DNA of 64,000 nt from NCBI RefSeq assembly GCF_945952055.1, contig NZ_CAMFHB010000001.1, positions 247,642 to 311,641 of the forward strand, written 5' to 3'. Every line of letters starts with the position of its first letter. Positions within the stretch are counted from its first letter, which is position 1. Made by a program: the position numbers and the translations under genes. The DNA is from an uncultured Alsobacter sp. GTDB lineage: Bacteria; Pseudomonadota; Alphaproteobacteria; Rhizobiales; Beijerinckiaceae. The notes under the pieces were generated by a model. It was not told the origin of the DNA. It did not search any database and saw only the letters and a list, made by a program, of their open reading frames with translations. Positions 44,274-54,916 of the stretch are shown here, in pieces.

Positions 44274-45746
44274 TCAGGCGATGCCGTCCTCGCCGGCCGC
44301 GGGGCCGATGATGATGATCGACGGCCCGGGCTCGGTGAGCTGGCCCGCGAGGCCCGGCAATCCCTCGACCGACGAGCGCAGCACGCTCTGGGCCTGCGTC
44401 GTGGCGCTCGAGATCACCATGGCGGGCGTGTGCCCGGGCAATCCGGCCTCCAGCACGCGGGCGACCAGCGCCGGCATGGTCCGCACGCCCATGTAGACGA
44501 CCGTCGTGGCGCCCGGGTCCGCGAGCGCGGCCCAGTTCAGGTCCTCCGGGAGGCGGCCGTCCTGGCCGTGGGCGGTCACGAACTGCAGACGGCGCGCGCT
44601 GCGCCGGTGCGTCAGCGACAGCCCGAGGCTGGCTGCGGCGCCGAAGGCCGCGGTGATGCCCGGGACCACCTCATAGGCGAGGCCGGCGGCACGGCAGGCG
44701 GCGATCTCCTCGCCCAGCCGTCCGAACACGGCGGGATCGCCGCCCTTCAGGCGAACGACACGCGCGCCCTTGGCCGCTTCCGCGAGCATGGCGGCCACGA
44801 TGTCGTCCTGGGCGCAAGAGGCGCGATGCCCGCGCTTGCCCACGCCGATCCGCCGGGCCTCGCGGCGCGCCAGGTCGAGAATGCGCGGATCGACGAGATC
44901 GTCGTACAGGATCACGTCGGCCGACTGGAGGAGGCGGACCGCCTTCAGCGTGACGAGTTCCGGATCGCCCGGTCCGGCCCCCACGAAGGCCACCGAGCCC
45001 ACGCCCGGGCCGGAGCGTCCCTGCTCCAGGGCCTCGAACAGGGCGTCGCGGTCGGCGTCGGTGGGCGCACGATCCGGTTCGCGCAGGGCCTTTTCCGTGA
45101 AGGCCTCCCAGAACACCCGGCGGGCCCGGAACCCCAGCTCGCGGGCCTGCACCGCCGGGCGCCAGCTGCGCGCGGCCTCGGCCCAGCGCTTGAAGCCCTC
45201 CGGCAGCAGCGCCTCGATCCGAGCCCGGACCGCCTGGCCGAAAACGGGCGCCGCGCCGTCGGTGGAGATGCCGATGACGAGAGGCGAGCGATTGACGATC
45301 GAACCGAACTGCACGTCGCAATAGGCCGGCTTGTCGACGATGTTGACCGTCACCCCGGCGAGACGGGCGGCGCACCGGAAGGCGGCCGCCTCTCCCTCCG
45401 AACCCGCGTCGCAGATGGCGAGCGCGGCACCGCGCAGGTCGTCGGGGGTCCAGGGACGCCGCGCCAGCGCGACCGTGCCGGCGTCCGAGAGGGCCACGAG
45501 GGCCTCGGCCGGCTCCGGGGCGAACACGCGCACCCGCGCGCCCGCGGCGGCGAGCAGTTCGGCCTTCCAGGCGATGCCCTCCGTGCCGCCCGCGACGACG
45601 ACCGGGCGACCGTCGAGCTTGTGGAACAAGGGCAGGGCCGCGAGCGCGGCAATGCGCCCCGGGGGCGTCGCGGTGGGGCGCCGCGCGGGGCGTCCGGTCT
45701 CCTCGCTCTGGGGCATCGATGCGGTCTCGGGCGGTCGTGACGTCAT
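44274..45746 (-). CDS. cysG: Siroheme synthase
   Basis: A 490-aa multifunctional enzyme (from ATG 45746; ATG 45716 is possible). The N-terminal part is the NAD-dependent precorrin-2 dehydrogenase/ferrochelatase (VVVAGGTEGIAWKAELLAAA; AICDAGSEGEAAAF; FGSIVNRSPLVIGISTDGAA). The C-terminal part is uroporphyrinogen-III C-methyltransferase (FVGAGPGDPELVTLKAVRLL; LYDDLVDPRIL; VRLKGGDPAVFGRLGEE; VVPGITAAFGAAA). Siroheme is needed by nitrite and sulfite reductases, which fits the nitrate regulators encoded next to it. Confidence 0.93.
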   Translation of the reverse strand: MTSRPPETASMPQSEETGRPARRPTATPPGRIAALAALPLFHKLDGRPVVVAGGTEGIAWKAELLAAAGARVRVFAPEPAEALVALSDAGTVALARRPWTPDDLRGAALAICDAGSEGEAAAFRCAARLAGVTVNIVDKPAYCDVQFGSIVNRSPLVIGISTDGAAPVFGQAVRARIEALLPEGFKRWAEAARSWRPAVQARELGFRARRVFWEAFTEKALREPDRAPTDADRDALFEALEQGRSGPGVGSVAFVGAGPGDPELVTLKAVRLLQSADVILYDDLVDPRILDLARREARRIGVGKRGHRASCAQDDIVAAMLAEAAKGARVVRLKGGDPAVFGRLGEEIAACRAAGLAYEVVPGITAAFGAAASLGLSLTHRRSARRLQFVTAHGQDGRLPEDLNWAALADPGATTVVYMGVRTMPALVARVLEAGLPGHTPAMVISSATTQAQSVLRSSVEGLPGLAGQLTEPGPSIIIIGPAAGEDGIA

Positions 45747-45806
45747 GACCGGATGCAGAGGCCACAAATCCGAGGCGGCTTCAACGGGGACGCGGTGCGT
45801 GGCGCG

Positions 45807-46850
45807 TCAATCGCGTCGCATCGCCCGGACGAACCGGTCCGGCCGATAGGCCGCGTGAGCCTGGCCGCGGCACTCGGACGTCGGCCAGATCTGGCCGGCA
45901 TCGGTCATGCGATCGAGGATCCAGTCGACATGGGCGGGCCTCGGCTCGAGCACGTCCGGCGACAGGCAGAGGACGTCCGGGTCGGGTGCCCGCCCATCGC
46001 GGGGCGACCCGGCCAGCAGGTCGGCGACCACGTCGGGATCGGCGTCGAGAATGTCGCGGTCCGCCATGATCGTTGCCAGTGCAGGCCGGTTGGCCTCTTC
46101 GGCGGACCATGTGGCCGATCGCATGAGGGCGCGCACGAGCCGCTCCGCGATCTCGGGCTTCTCGCGATCCCTGTCGGCGCGCAGGGCGAGGACCTTCTCG
46201 GGGAGCGCGCGTCCGAAATCGATGCCCCGGTGGAGCGGCATGCCCGCACCCGCCCGCACCGCGACTTCCGACCAGTACGATCCGACGCAGATCGCGTCGA
46301 CGACGCCGCGCCCGAGGCTGCTCGCCATGGCCGGAGGAGGGACGACGGTGAGCTGGACGTCCGTCTGCGGGTCGATCCCGCCCGCGGCGAGCCACATCCG
46401 CAGCTGATAATGGTGGGTCGAGAACGGGAAGACATGGGCGAGGACCAGCGGGGCCTGCCCGTCCCTTCGCCGGCGCTCGACGACATGCTTGAGCGCACGG
46501 GCCGTCGCGGCAGGATCGCAGGCGTCACCGTCCAGGGCGGACATGATGCCCTCGTGCAGGCTCCGCGACACCGCGAGCGCATTGCCGTTGAGGTTGAGTG
46601 CCGCGGGGACGACGAGCGGCGTGGCCAGCGTTCCGAGCCCCAGGCGCGACGCCACGGCCGCCGGCGCCAGGTAGTGGGCGGCATCCAGGAGGCCCGCCGC
46701 CAGCTTGTCACGGACGGCCGCCCACGCGGTCTCCCGGCTGAGGAGGAGGTTCAGGCCTTCCTGCTCGGCAAATCCCCGGCGGGCGGCCACCACCAGCAGC
46801 GCGGCGTCAACGAGGGGAAGAAATCCGATACGGACCGTGGTCGTGCTCAT
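45807..46850 (-). CDS. nasS: Nitrate sensor NasS (NrtA/CmpA-like, cytoplasmic)
   Basis: A 347-aa protein similar to nitrate/bicarbonate substrate-binding proteins (VRIGFLPLVDAALLVVA; HYLAPAAVASRLG; FSTHHYQLRMWLAAGGIDP). It has no signal peptide, which separates it from the transporter component. In alphaproteobacteria such proteins bind nitrate and release the antiterminator NasT. The ATG overlaps the NasT stop by ATGA, confirming the pair. Without nitrate NasS would hold NasT inactive. Confidence 0.9.
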   Translation of the reverse strand: MSTTTVRIGFLPLVDAALLVVAARRGFAEQEGLNLLLSRETAWAAVRDKLAAGLLDAAHYLAPAAVASRLGLGTLATPLVVPAALNLNGNALAVSRSLHEGIMSALDGDACDPAATARALKHVVERRRRDGQAPLVLAHVFPFSTHHYQLRMWLAAGGIDPQTDVQLTVVPPPAMASSLGRGVVDAICVGSYWSEVAVRAGAGMPLHRGIDFGRALPEKVLALRADRDREKPEIAERLVRALMRSATWSAEEANRPALATIMADRDILDADPDVVADLLAGSPRDGRAPDPDVLCLSPDVLEPRPAHVDWILDRMTDAGQIWPTSECRGQAHAAYRPDRFVRAMRRD

Positions 46851-47431
46851 TGCAGCAGGTCCGCGGCAGCAATCAGGGCCCGGGCGACATCGGACAGCTT
46901 GAGCTTCTCGTTCATCGCGGTTTTGCGCAGGAGCGCGTAGGCATCGGCCTCGGACAGGTTGCGATGGTGCATCAGGAGGCCCTTGGCGCGATCGATGACC
47001 TTTCGGTCGTCGAGCCGCTCGCGGGTGCGCTCCAGTTCGTCGCGCAGGCGCGAGAAGGCGCGGTACCGACTGACGCAGGTCTCCAGGATCGGCTTGACCC
47101 GCTCCTTGCGCAGGCCGTCCACCACGTAGGCGGAGACCCCTGCGTCGATGGCGGCCTCGATGGACACCGAATCGCTTTGGTCGACGAACATGGCGACGGG
47201 GCGGGGCACGGCGCGGCTCACCTGGAACATCTGCTCCAGGACGTCGCGACCGGGGTCGTCGAGACCGATGATGATGATGTCGGGTTCCGCCTGGACCACC
47301 CGTTCGAGAATGCGATCGGTCCCGCTGAGCCGCACGATCGCATCGTGCCCGGCTTCGTGCAGACCATCTTCGAGGATGGCCAGGCGTACCGGGCTTTCGT
47401 CGATGATGACGATGCGCGTCGACTTGTCCAT
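46847..47431 (-). CDS. nasT: Nitrate-responsive antiterminator NasT (ANTAR domain)
   Basis: A 194-aa response-regulator-like protein. The receiver domain (IVIIDESPVRLAIL; IIIIGLDDPGRD with Asp58/Asp59) is followed by a coiled coil and the RNA-binding ANTAR domain (about 130-190: KVIDRAKGLLMHHRNLSEAD, AYALLRKTAMNEKLKLSDVA). ANTAR proteins bind dual stem-loops in leader RNAs and prevent termination. The targets, typically nitrate and nitrite reductase genes, are not in this window. Confidence 0.93.
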   Translation of the reverse strand: MDKSTRIVIIDESPVRLAILEDGLHEAGHDAIVRLSGTDRILERVVQAEPDIIIIGLDDPGRDVLEQMFQVSRAVPRPVAMFVDQSDSVSIEAAIDAGVSAYVVDGLRKERVKPILETCVSRYRAFSRLRDELERTRERLDDRKVIDRAKGLLMHHRNLSEADAYALLRKTAMNEKLKLSDVARALIAAADLLQ

Positions 47432-47530
47432 CGGGGGTGCTTTGGGGCGGAGGATACGGGGGGCCGAAAAGGATTGCTCAGTTTATGCCACAATGTCGTC
47501 TTGGTTTCACGTGCCCTTGCGTCCGTCACT

Positions 47531-50500
47531 TCACTGACTTGAAGTCTCCAGCGATCCGGCGACCAGGACCGCAAGCTTGGCTTTGAGAATTGCCGAAGCA
47601 GTCCGGTCGGATCTGCGTCGCCAGTTCGGGCGCTCGCGGTCGGTACCAGGCAGGTTCACGGCCTCGACCTCTCCGGCCAGATCGTCCAGCTGCGCCAGGA
47701 CGAGCGCGCTCGGCGACCGCGCGACGAAGGCATGGATCGCGGCGCAGAGTTCGGGCGTCAGGGGCGCGGCGACCGTCGCCTGCGCCGGCCACAGCCCGGC
47801 ATGGTCGAGCGCCTCGTGCAGCAACCGCTTCTCGCGCTCGCGCGCCTGAAACGCCTCGCCTGCGGCTGCCTCGTCCATCAGGCCGAGACCGCGCTTCTCC
47901 TCGATGTCGCGACCGATCCACCATCCCGCGAGCGTGGGCAGGTCGTGGGTCGACACGCAGGCGGCCGACGTGGCGGGCCAGGTCTCCGGCGGCCGGAAGC
48001 TCTCGCCGTCCCGCTCGAACCACAACACGCGGTAGCTCAGCACGCCGGTCTCGTCGAGCCGCTCGCGCAACCCGTCCGGAACCGTTCCCAAGTCCTCGCC
48101 CACGACGACCGCGCCCGCGGCGTGGCTTTGCAGGGCCAGTTCGGCGAGCAGCAGGTCGAGGGGGGCGCCCACATAGGCGCCATCGGCGCCCCGGCCGCCC
48201 TCCGGAACCCAGAAGAGGCGTGTCAGCGCCATCACGTGGTCGATCCGCAGCGCCCCCGCGTGGCGCATGTTGGCGCAGACCAGCCGGCCGAAGGCCGCGG
48301 CGCCCGTGGCGACCTGGCTGATCGGATTGGGGGGCGGCAGGTTCCAGACCTGGCCGTCGGCGGAGAAGCGGTCCGGAGGCGCTCCGATCGACACGCCGCG
48401 GGCGAAGCCCGTCTGGTCGGCCCAGATCTCCGCGCCGTCCGGCGCCGCCCCGACGGCGAGGTCGCGGTAGAAGCCCAGCCCGAGGCCGGCTTGCCGGGCC
48501 TTGGCGGCCGCCGCCGCGAGTTGTCCGTCGGCCAGCCACTGCAGCCAGGCGTGATAGGCGATCCGGTCCGCCGGGGCGTCCCGGTCGTCGGGCCAAGTCC
48601 ACCAGGCACCGCCCTGGCGTTCCGCCAGCGCCTGGAAGCGCGCGAACGCCTCGAGGTCCGGCCCGCCCGATGCGCGGAACCGCTCGAAGGCCTCCTCGGC
48701 CACCGAGCCGGCCTGCGTCCGGAAACCGATCCACGCCGCTTCCAGGGCTGCCGACTTGAGCCGCCAGACGGCCGGATAGTCGACGGCCGGGACGTCGCGC
48801 AGCGCGGACAGGGAGGCCGCCCTGCGTTCCACCAGCGCCCTGGCGGCACCGGTGGGATCGGCCGCGCCCAGCATCTCGACGTCGAGATAGATCGGATCGA
48901 GGAAACGCCGGTCCGAGGGATGGTAGGGGCTCGCCCGCTCGCGGTCGCCCGGGAACAGCGCGTGCAGCGGATTGAGACCCACCGTCGAGGCGCCGCGCTC
49001 GGCCGCGGCGACGCCCAGTTCCGCCAGCGTGGTGAAGTCGCCGATCCCCTGGTCGGAGCTTCCCCGGACGGCATAGAGATGCGCGGCCACGCCGAAGCGG
49101 GCAAGGCCCGGCGGCGGCAGGACGCAGCGTCCCGGCGAGACGAGCAGGTGCCCCGGTGCGTCCTCATGGCCGTCGGCCCAGATCGAGAAGCGGCCGGCCG
49201 GCAGGGGCGGCAGGCCGACGGTCGTGACGGACGACATGCGGCCATCCACGGCCGCGACCATGGGATCCCCGGTCGCAGGGTCCACCGGGACGCGATGCCG
49301 CGTTGCGTCGGACGCGGCAATGACGAGGCCGGTGACCGCGCCGGCGACACGCAGGGTCGAGGGGAGCCCGGCGGTGACGGCGGCGGCCTGCGGCACGGGA
49401 CGCCGGTCGCGTGCCTCGGCGAGCGCCTCGAGGCTCTCCCGGGCCTCCGCCTCGCTCGAACACGACAATCCCATCGCCGTCAGCAGCGCGGAACGGGTGG
49501 CGTCCGACACGGCGTGGTGCCGGCCGGTTTCCTCCCACCAGTCCGGCGCGATGCCGGCGGCACGCGCCAGGCGCGACAGCGTGGCGGAGGAAACGCCCTG
49601 GCGCCGGCGCGCGAGGCTCGCCCCGTGCTCCTCGACATGCAGCTGCACGCTGCGCGGGGCCACGGCGCAACCGTCTCCGCCGTCGAGCAGGGGCGGCGCC
49701 GGTTCGGCGGAGGACCCGCTGTCGACGACGCGCCGCCAACCGTGGTCGGGACGCGACCAGGGCAGCGTCACGGACGCCGGTGCGCTCCCGCCATGGATGA
49801 CGATCAAGGCCCGGTCGACGCCGTCACCAGCCGGCGCCGCGAGGGCGACGGCCAACGACCGCCGGCTTCCGTCCGACCAGTCGCCGGCGTCCATCGGGCG
49901 CCCGTCGAGATTGAGCCAGGCCACGTCGGGGAAGCCCTCCGAGCCGGGAGCGTCGGCGCCCGTGAGGAAGCGGTCCGCGCGCAAGGCGGGATGCTGTCGG
50001 CGCACGTCGGCGAGCCGGGCGGTGAAGGCCAGGAGGTCGCCGTCGAGCCCGTCCCAGTCGAGCCAGCCCAGGGCGTTGTCCTGGGCGTAGGCATTGTTGT
50101 TGCCCAGCTGCGTGCGCCCGGCCTCGGCGCCCATGGCGAGCATGGGCGTCCCGCGCGAGAGCAGCAGCGTGGCCAACAGGGCGCGCTGGTCGGCCTGGCG
50201 CCGGGCGACCACGGCCGGGTCGTCGCTTTGTCCCTCGACGCCGTTCGTCCACGAGTGGTTGGCGTCGGTGCCGTCGCGATTGTCCTCGCCGTTGGCGTGG
50301 TTGCGCTTGGCACCATAGGCGACGAGGTCGGCGAGCGTGAAACCGTCATGGGCCGTGACGAAATTCACGCTGCGTGAGGGGCGCCCCTTCGCCGCGAACA
50401 GGTCCTGCGAGCCGGCCAGTCGCGTGGCCAGCGCGCCCAGCATGCCGCCGTCGCCGCGCCAGAAGCGACGGACGTCGTCGCGATAGCGGTCGTTCCACTC

Positions 50501-51646
50501 GCCCCAGGTGCCGAAAGCCCCCGTCTGGTAGCCGCCGGGGCCGATGTCCCACGGCTCGGCCACGAGCTTGAGGTCGCGAAGTACGGGGTCCTGCATCACG
50601 GCCGCCAGGAACGGCGCCGCCGGATCGAAGCCGCCGTCGCGCCGCCCCAGCGTCGTGGCGAGGTCGAAACGGAAGCCGTCCAGGCCGGCCCGCGCCGCCC
50701 ACGTGCGCAGGGCATCGAGGGCAAGACGCATCACCGGCGGACGGTCGAGGGCGAGCACGTTGCCGCAGCCGGCGTCGTCGATGTAGCGGGCGCGGTCGTC
50801 GGGCCGCAGCCGATAGTAGAGCGCGTTGTCCAGGCCGCGCAGGGAGAGCGTCGGGCCCAGTTCGTCGCCCTCCCCCGTGTGGTTCAGGACCACGTCGAGG
50901 ATCACCTCGAGACCGGCCGACTGGAGCGCCGCGACCGCGCGGCGGACCTCGTCCCAGCCGCCGGGCGCCAGGCGGGGATCGGGCGCCATCAGCGCCACCG
51001 GGTTGTAGCCCCAGGCATTCGACAAGCCGAGCGGCGGCAGGTGACGCTCGTCCACCCAGGTCATGGCCGGCATCAGCTCGACCGTCGTGACGCCGAGCCG
51101 CACGAGATGCTCCACGGCGGCCGGGTGCGCGAGGCCCGCGAAGGTGCCGCGGTCTCTCTCCGGGACGGCGCGGTTCATGGCCGTGAAGCCCTTGACCGAA
51201 AGCTCGTAGACGATGGTGTCCGGCCATGGCACGCCCGGCCGGGCGATGGTCTGCGGTGCGGGCTGCGGTTCGATCACCGCCTTCGGCACGAGCGCCGCGG
51301 TATCGCCCGGCTCGCCCAGGGCCCGTGCATAGGCGAACGGCCGATCCAGACGCGTCGCGTAGGGATCGACGAGCAGCTTCCCGACGTCGAAGCGGTGGCC
51401 CGCGGACGGCTCGAAAGGCCCGTCGGCCCTGAGACCGTAGCGCTGGCCGGCGGCGAGGCCCGGCACGAAGGCGTGGTGCACGTCGCCGGTGCGGCCCTCC
51501 AGGCGGAGACGGCCGGTCTCCCGGTCGGCGTCGTCGAACAGACAGAGCCAGATCGCGCCGGCGTGGCGCGACACGACGGCGACGTTCGCGCCACCGTCGC
51601 GCAGCGTCACGCCGAGAGGTTCTGGGGAGCCTTCAATGGCGATCAA
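47531..51646 (-). CDS. glgX: GlgX-MalQ fusion: glycogen debranching enzyme and 4-alpha-glucanotransferase
   Basis: A single open frame of 1371 codons from TTG 51646. Residues 1-677 are an isoamylase-type debranching enzyme: DGFRFDLATTLGR (nucleophile Asp328), VAEPWDIGPGGYQTG (Glu364) and FVTAHDGFTLADLV (Asp434). From about 680 a complete amylomaltase follows: SSDQGIGDFTTL, GALRIDHVMALTR (nucleophile), VVGEDLGTVPDGLRERL and STHDLPTLAGWW. The two activities normally come from separate genes. The fused enzyme would remove branches and disproportionate the released malto-oligosaccharides. The GTG at 51685 lies inside a palindromic repeat, so an internal start is preferred; the exact start is uncertain. 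Confidence 0.92.
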   Translation of the reverse strand: MIAIEGSPEPLGVTLRDGGANVAVVSRHAGAIWLCLFDDADRETGRLRLEGRTGDVHHAFVPGLAAGQRYGLRADGPFEPSAGHRFDVGKLLVDPYATRLDRPFAYARALGEPGDTAALVPKAVIEPQPAPQTIARPGVPWPDTIVYELSVKGFTAMNRAVPERDRGTFAGLAHPAAVEHLVRLGVTTVELMPAMTWVDERHLPPLGLSNAWGYNPVALMAPDPRLAPGGWDEVRRAVAALQSAGLEVILDVVLNHTGEGDELGPTLSLRGLDNALYYRLRPDDRARYIDDAGCGNVLALDRPPVMRLALDALRTWAARAGLDGFRFDLATTLGRRDGGFDPAAPFLAAVMQDPVLRDLKLVAEPWDIGPGGYQTGAFGTWGEWNDRYRDDVRRFWRGDGGMLGALATRLAGSQDLFAAKGRPSRSVNFVTAHDGFTLADLVAYGAKRNHANGEDNRDGTDANHSWTNGVEGQSDDPAVVARRQADQRALLATLLLSRGTPMLAMGAEAGRTQLGNNNAYAQDNALGWLDWDGLDGDLLAFTARLADVRRQHPALRADRFLTGADAPGSEGFPDVAWLNLDGRPMDAGDWSDGSRRSLAVALAAPAGDGVDRALIVIHGGSAPASVTLPWSRPDHGWRRVVDSGSSAEPAPPLLDGGDGCAVAPRSVQLHVEEHGASLARRRQGVSSATLSRLARAAGIAPDWWEETGRHHAVSDATRSALLTAMGLSCSSEAEARESLEALAEARDRRPVPQAAAVTAGLPSTLRVAGAVTGLVIAASDATRHRVPVDPATGDPMVAAVDGRMSSVTTVGLPPLPAGRFSIWADGHEDAPGHLLVSPGRCVLPPPGLARFGVAAHLYAVRGSSDQGIGDFTTLAELGVAAAERGASTVGLNPLHALFPGDRERASPYHPSDRRFLDPIYLDVEMLGAADPTGAARALVERRAASLSALRDVPAVDYPAVWRLKSAALEAAWIGFRTQAGSVAEEAFERFRASGGPDLEAFARFQALAERQGGAWWTWPDDRDAPADRIAYHAWLQWLADGQLAAAAAKARQAGLGLGFYRDLAVGAAPDGAEIWADQTGFARGVSIGAPPDRFSADGQVWNLPPPNPISQVATGAAAFGRLVCANMRHAGALRIDHVMALTRLFWVPEGGRGADGAYVGAPLDLLLAELALQSHAAGAVVVGEDLGTVPDGLRERLDETGVLSYRVLWFERDGESFRPPETWPATSAACVSTHDLPTLAGWWIGRDIEEKRGLGLMDEAAAGEAFQAREREKRLLHEALDHAGLWPAQATVAAPLTPELCAAIHAFVARSPSALVLAQLDDLAGEVEAVNLPGTDRERPNWRRRSDRTASAILKAKLAVLVAGSLETSSQ

Positions 51647-51669
51647 GGCTGGCCTGCTGTTCGACCATG

Positions 51670-51790
51670 GTGCGTCCTTCGGCACGGCCGCTGCGCGGCC
51701 TGCTCAGGATGAGGACATCCATGGGGTTCGGACACCACCGATGGGCCTCATCCTGAGCAGCGGCCGCAGGCCGCGTGTCGAAGGACGCAG
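51670..51790. repeat. Paired palindromic repeat, family B, between pgm and glgX-malQ
   Basis: GTGCGTCCTTCGGCACGGCC...CTCAGGATGAGGAC faces CCTCATCCTGAGCAGCGGCC...GTGTCGAAGGACGCAGG. Same structure as the copies at 6178-6297 and 8437-8553. It lies within the glycogen operon, just before the fusion gene, and may separate transcripts or act as an mRNA stem. Confidence 0.8.
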
Positions 51791-51805
51791 GCAGGTCTCG
51801 TGCCA

Positions 51806-53464
<1,659 letters not shown>

Positions 53465-54916
53465 TCAGTCGCGGCCGACGAGATCGCGGTACAGCGCGGC
53501 GTAGCGCCGTGCCGGGTGGGTCCACGACACGTCGGTCGCCATGCCGTTCTTCTGCAATCTGCGCCAGGTCGGCGGGTCGTTCCAGAGGGACGCCGCGCGC
53601 CGCAGCGCGGCCTCCAGTCTCTCGCGCCCGATCGGGGCGACGTGGAGCCCCGTCGCGACGCCGGCGGCGAGCGCCATCTCGTTGGCATCGATGACCGTGT
53701 CGGCCAGTCCGCCCACGCGGGCCACGATCGGCACGGCGCCGTAGCGCATGGCGCAGAGCTGGGTCAGGCCGCAGGGCTCGAACCGCGACGGCACGAGGAT
53801 CGCGTCGCTGCCCGCCTGGATGAGATGCGCGAGGGCCTCGTCGTAGCCGATGCGGCAGCCGATCCGGCCCGGCCAGCGGGCCTGGGCGGCCGCGAAGCCT
53901 TGCTCGAGGGCGGGCTCGCCCGCGCCCAGCAAGGCGAGCTGGGCACCTTCGCCCACGAGCACCGGCAAGGCGTCGACCAGGAGATCGAGCCCCTTCTGCC
54001 ACGACAGCCGGCTGACCACGCCCAGGACGAGCGCGCCGGGGTCGACGGCCAGGCCCATCGCCTGCTGCAGCGCCGCCTTCGCCTTGGCCCGGCCCTTCAG
54101 GCGCCGCGCGTCGAAGGCCGCGGGCAGCAGCGGATCGGTCGCCGGGTTCCAGACGTCGACGTCGATGCCGTTGATGATCCCGGCGAGCGCGCCGGCCCGG
54201 ACGCGCAGCAGCCCGTCGAGGCCCATGCCGGCCTCCGGCTCGAGGATCTCGGCCGCATAGGTGGGAGACACCGTCGTGATGCGATCGGCAAGCTGCAGGC
54301 CCGCCTTCAGGTAGCCGATGGTGCCGTAGTACTCGATCCCGTCGACCGCATAGGCATGCGGCGGCAAGCCCAGCGGCCCGAGGAGTTCCGCCGGGAATTG
54401 CCCCTGGAAGGCGAGATTGTGCACCGTCACCACGGTGCCAGGGCGCGCGCCGCCGGCATAGTGCAGGTAGGCTGGCGCCATGGCCGCCTGCCAGTCGTGG
54501 GCATGCACCACGTCGGGGACAGGCAGGGGCGTCCGGCCGAGGCCGATGTCGGCCGCCGCGCGGGCCAGCGCGGCGAAGCGGAAGGCGTTGTTCGGCCAGT
54601 CCCGGCCGTCCGGTCCCACATAGGGATTGCCGTCCCGGGCGAAGAGATGCGGAGCGTCGAGCGCGATGAGGTCCAGCCCGGACGCGGTCCCGGCCACGAG
54701 CCGCGCCGGTCCGCCGAACAGGTCCGCGAAGGCGTGCACGGCGGTGCCACCCTCCAGCGCCTTCATCACCTTGGGATAGCCCGGCACGAGCGTGCGCACG
54801 GCCACGCCCTCCGCGGCCAGCGCACCCGGCAGCGCACCCGCGACGTCGGCCAGCCCGCCCGTCTTGACGAGCGGGTAGACCTCCGACGCGACGGACAGGA
54901 CGGCGAGTGCCGTCAT
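53465..54916 (-). CDS. glgA: Glycogen synthase (ADP-glucose)
   Basis: A 483-aa GT5 glycosyltransferase. The ADP-glucose-binding [16 protein letters not shown] begins at Lys18, and the C-terminal catalytic region contains [20 protein letters not shown] and [13 protein letters not shown]. The ATG overlaps the glgC stop (ATGA), so the two are translated together. It elongates alpha-1,4-glucan chains. Confidence 0.95.
   Translation of the reverse strand: MTALAVLSVASEVYPLVKTGGLADVAGALPGALAAEGVAVRTLVPGYPKVMKALEGGTAVHAFADLFGGPARLVAGTASGLDLIALDAPHLFARDGNPYVGPDGRDWPNNAFRFAALARAAADIGLGRTPLPVPDVVHAHDWQAAMAPAYLHYAGGARPGTVVTVHNLAFQGQFPAELLGPLGLPPHAYAVDGIEYYGTIGYLKAGLQLADRITTVSPTYAAEILEPEAGMGLDGLLRVRAGALAGIINGIDVDVWNPATDPLLPAAFDARRLKGRAKAKAALQQAMGLAVDPGALVLGVVSRLSWQKGLDLLVDALPVLVGEGAQLALLGAGEPALEQGFAAAQARWPGRIGCRIGYDEALAHLIQAGSDAILVPSRFEPCGLTQLCAMRYGAVPIVARVGGLADTVIDANEMALAAGVATGLHVAPIGRERLEAALRRAASLWNDPPTWRRLQKNGMATDVSWTHPARRYAALYRDLVGRD

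Noticed and set aside
45807..46850. NasS as a nitrate ABC transporter binding protein
   Set aside because: It has no signal peptide or lipobox and overlaps nasT, so a cytoplasmic sensor role is more likely.
47531..51646. GlgX and MalQ as two genes with a missed stop
   Set aside because: The frame is continuous across the junction and no internal start with a ribosome site is evident there.
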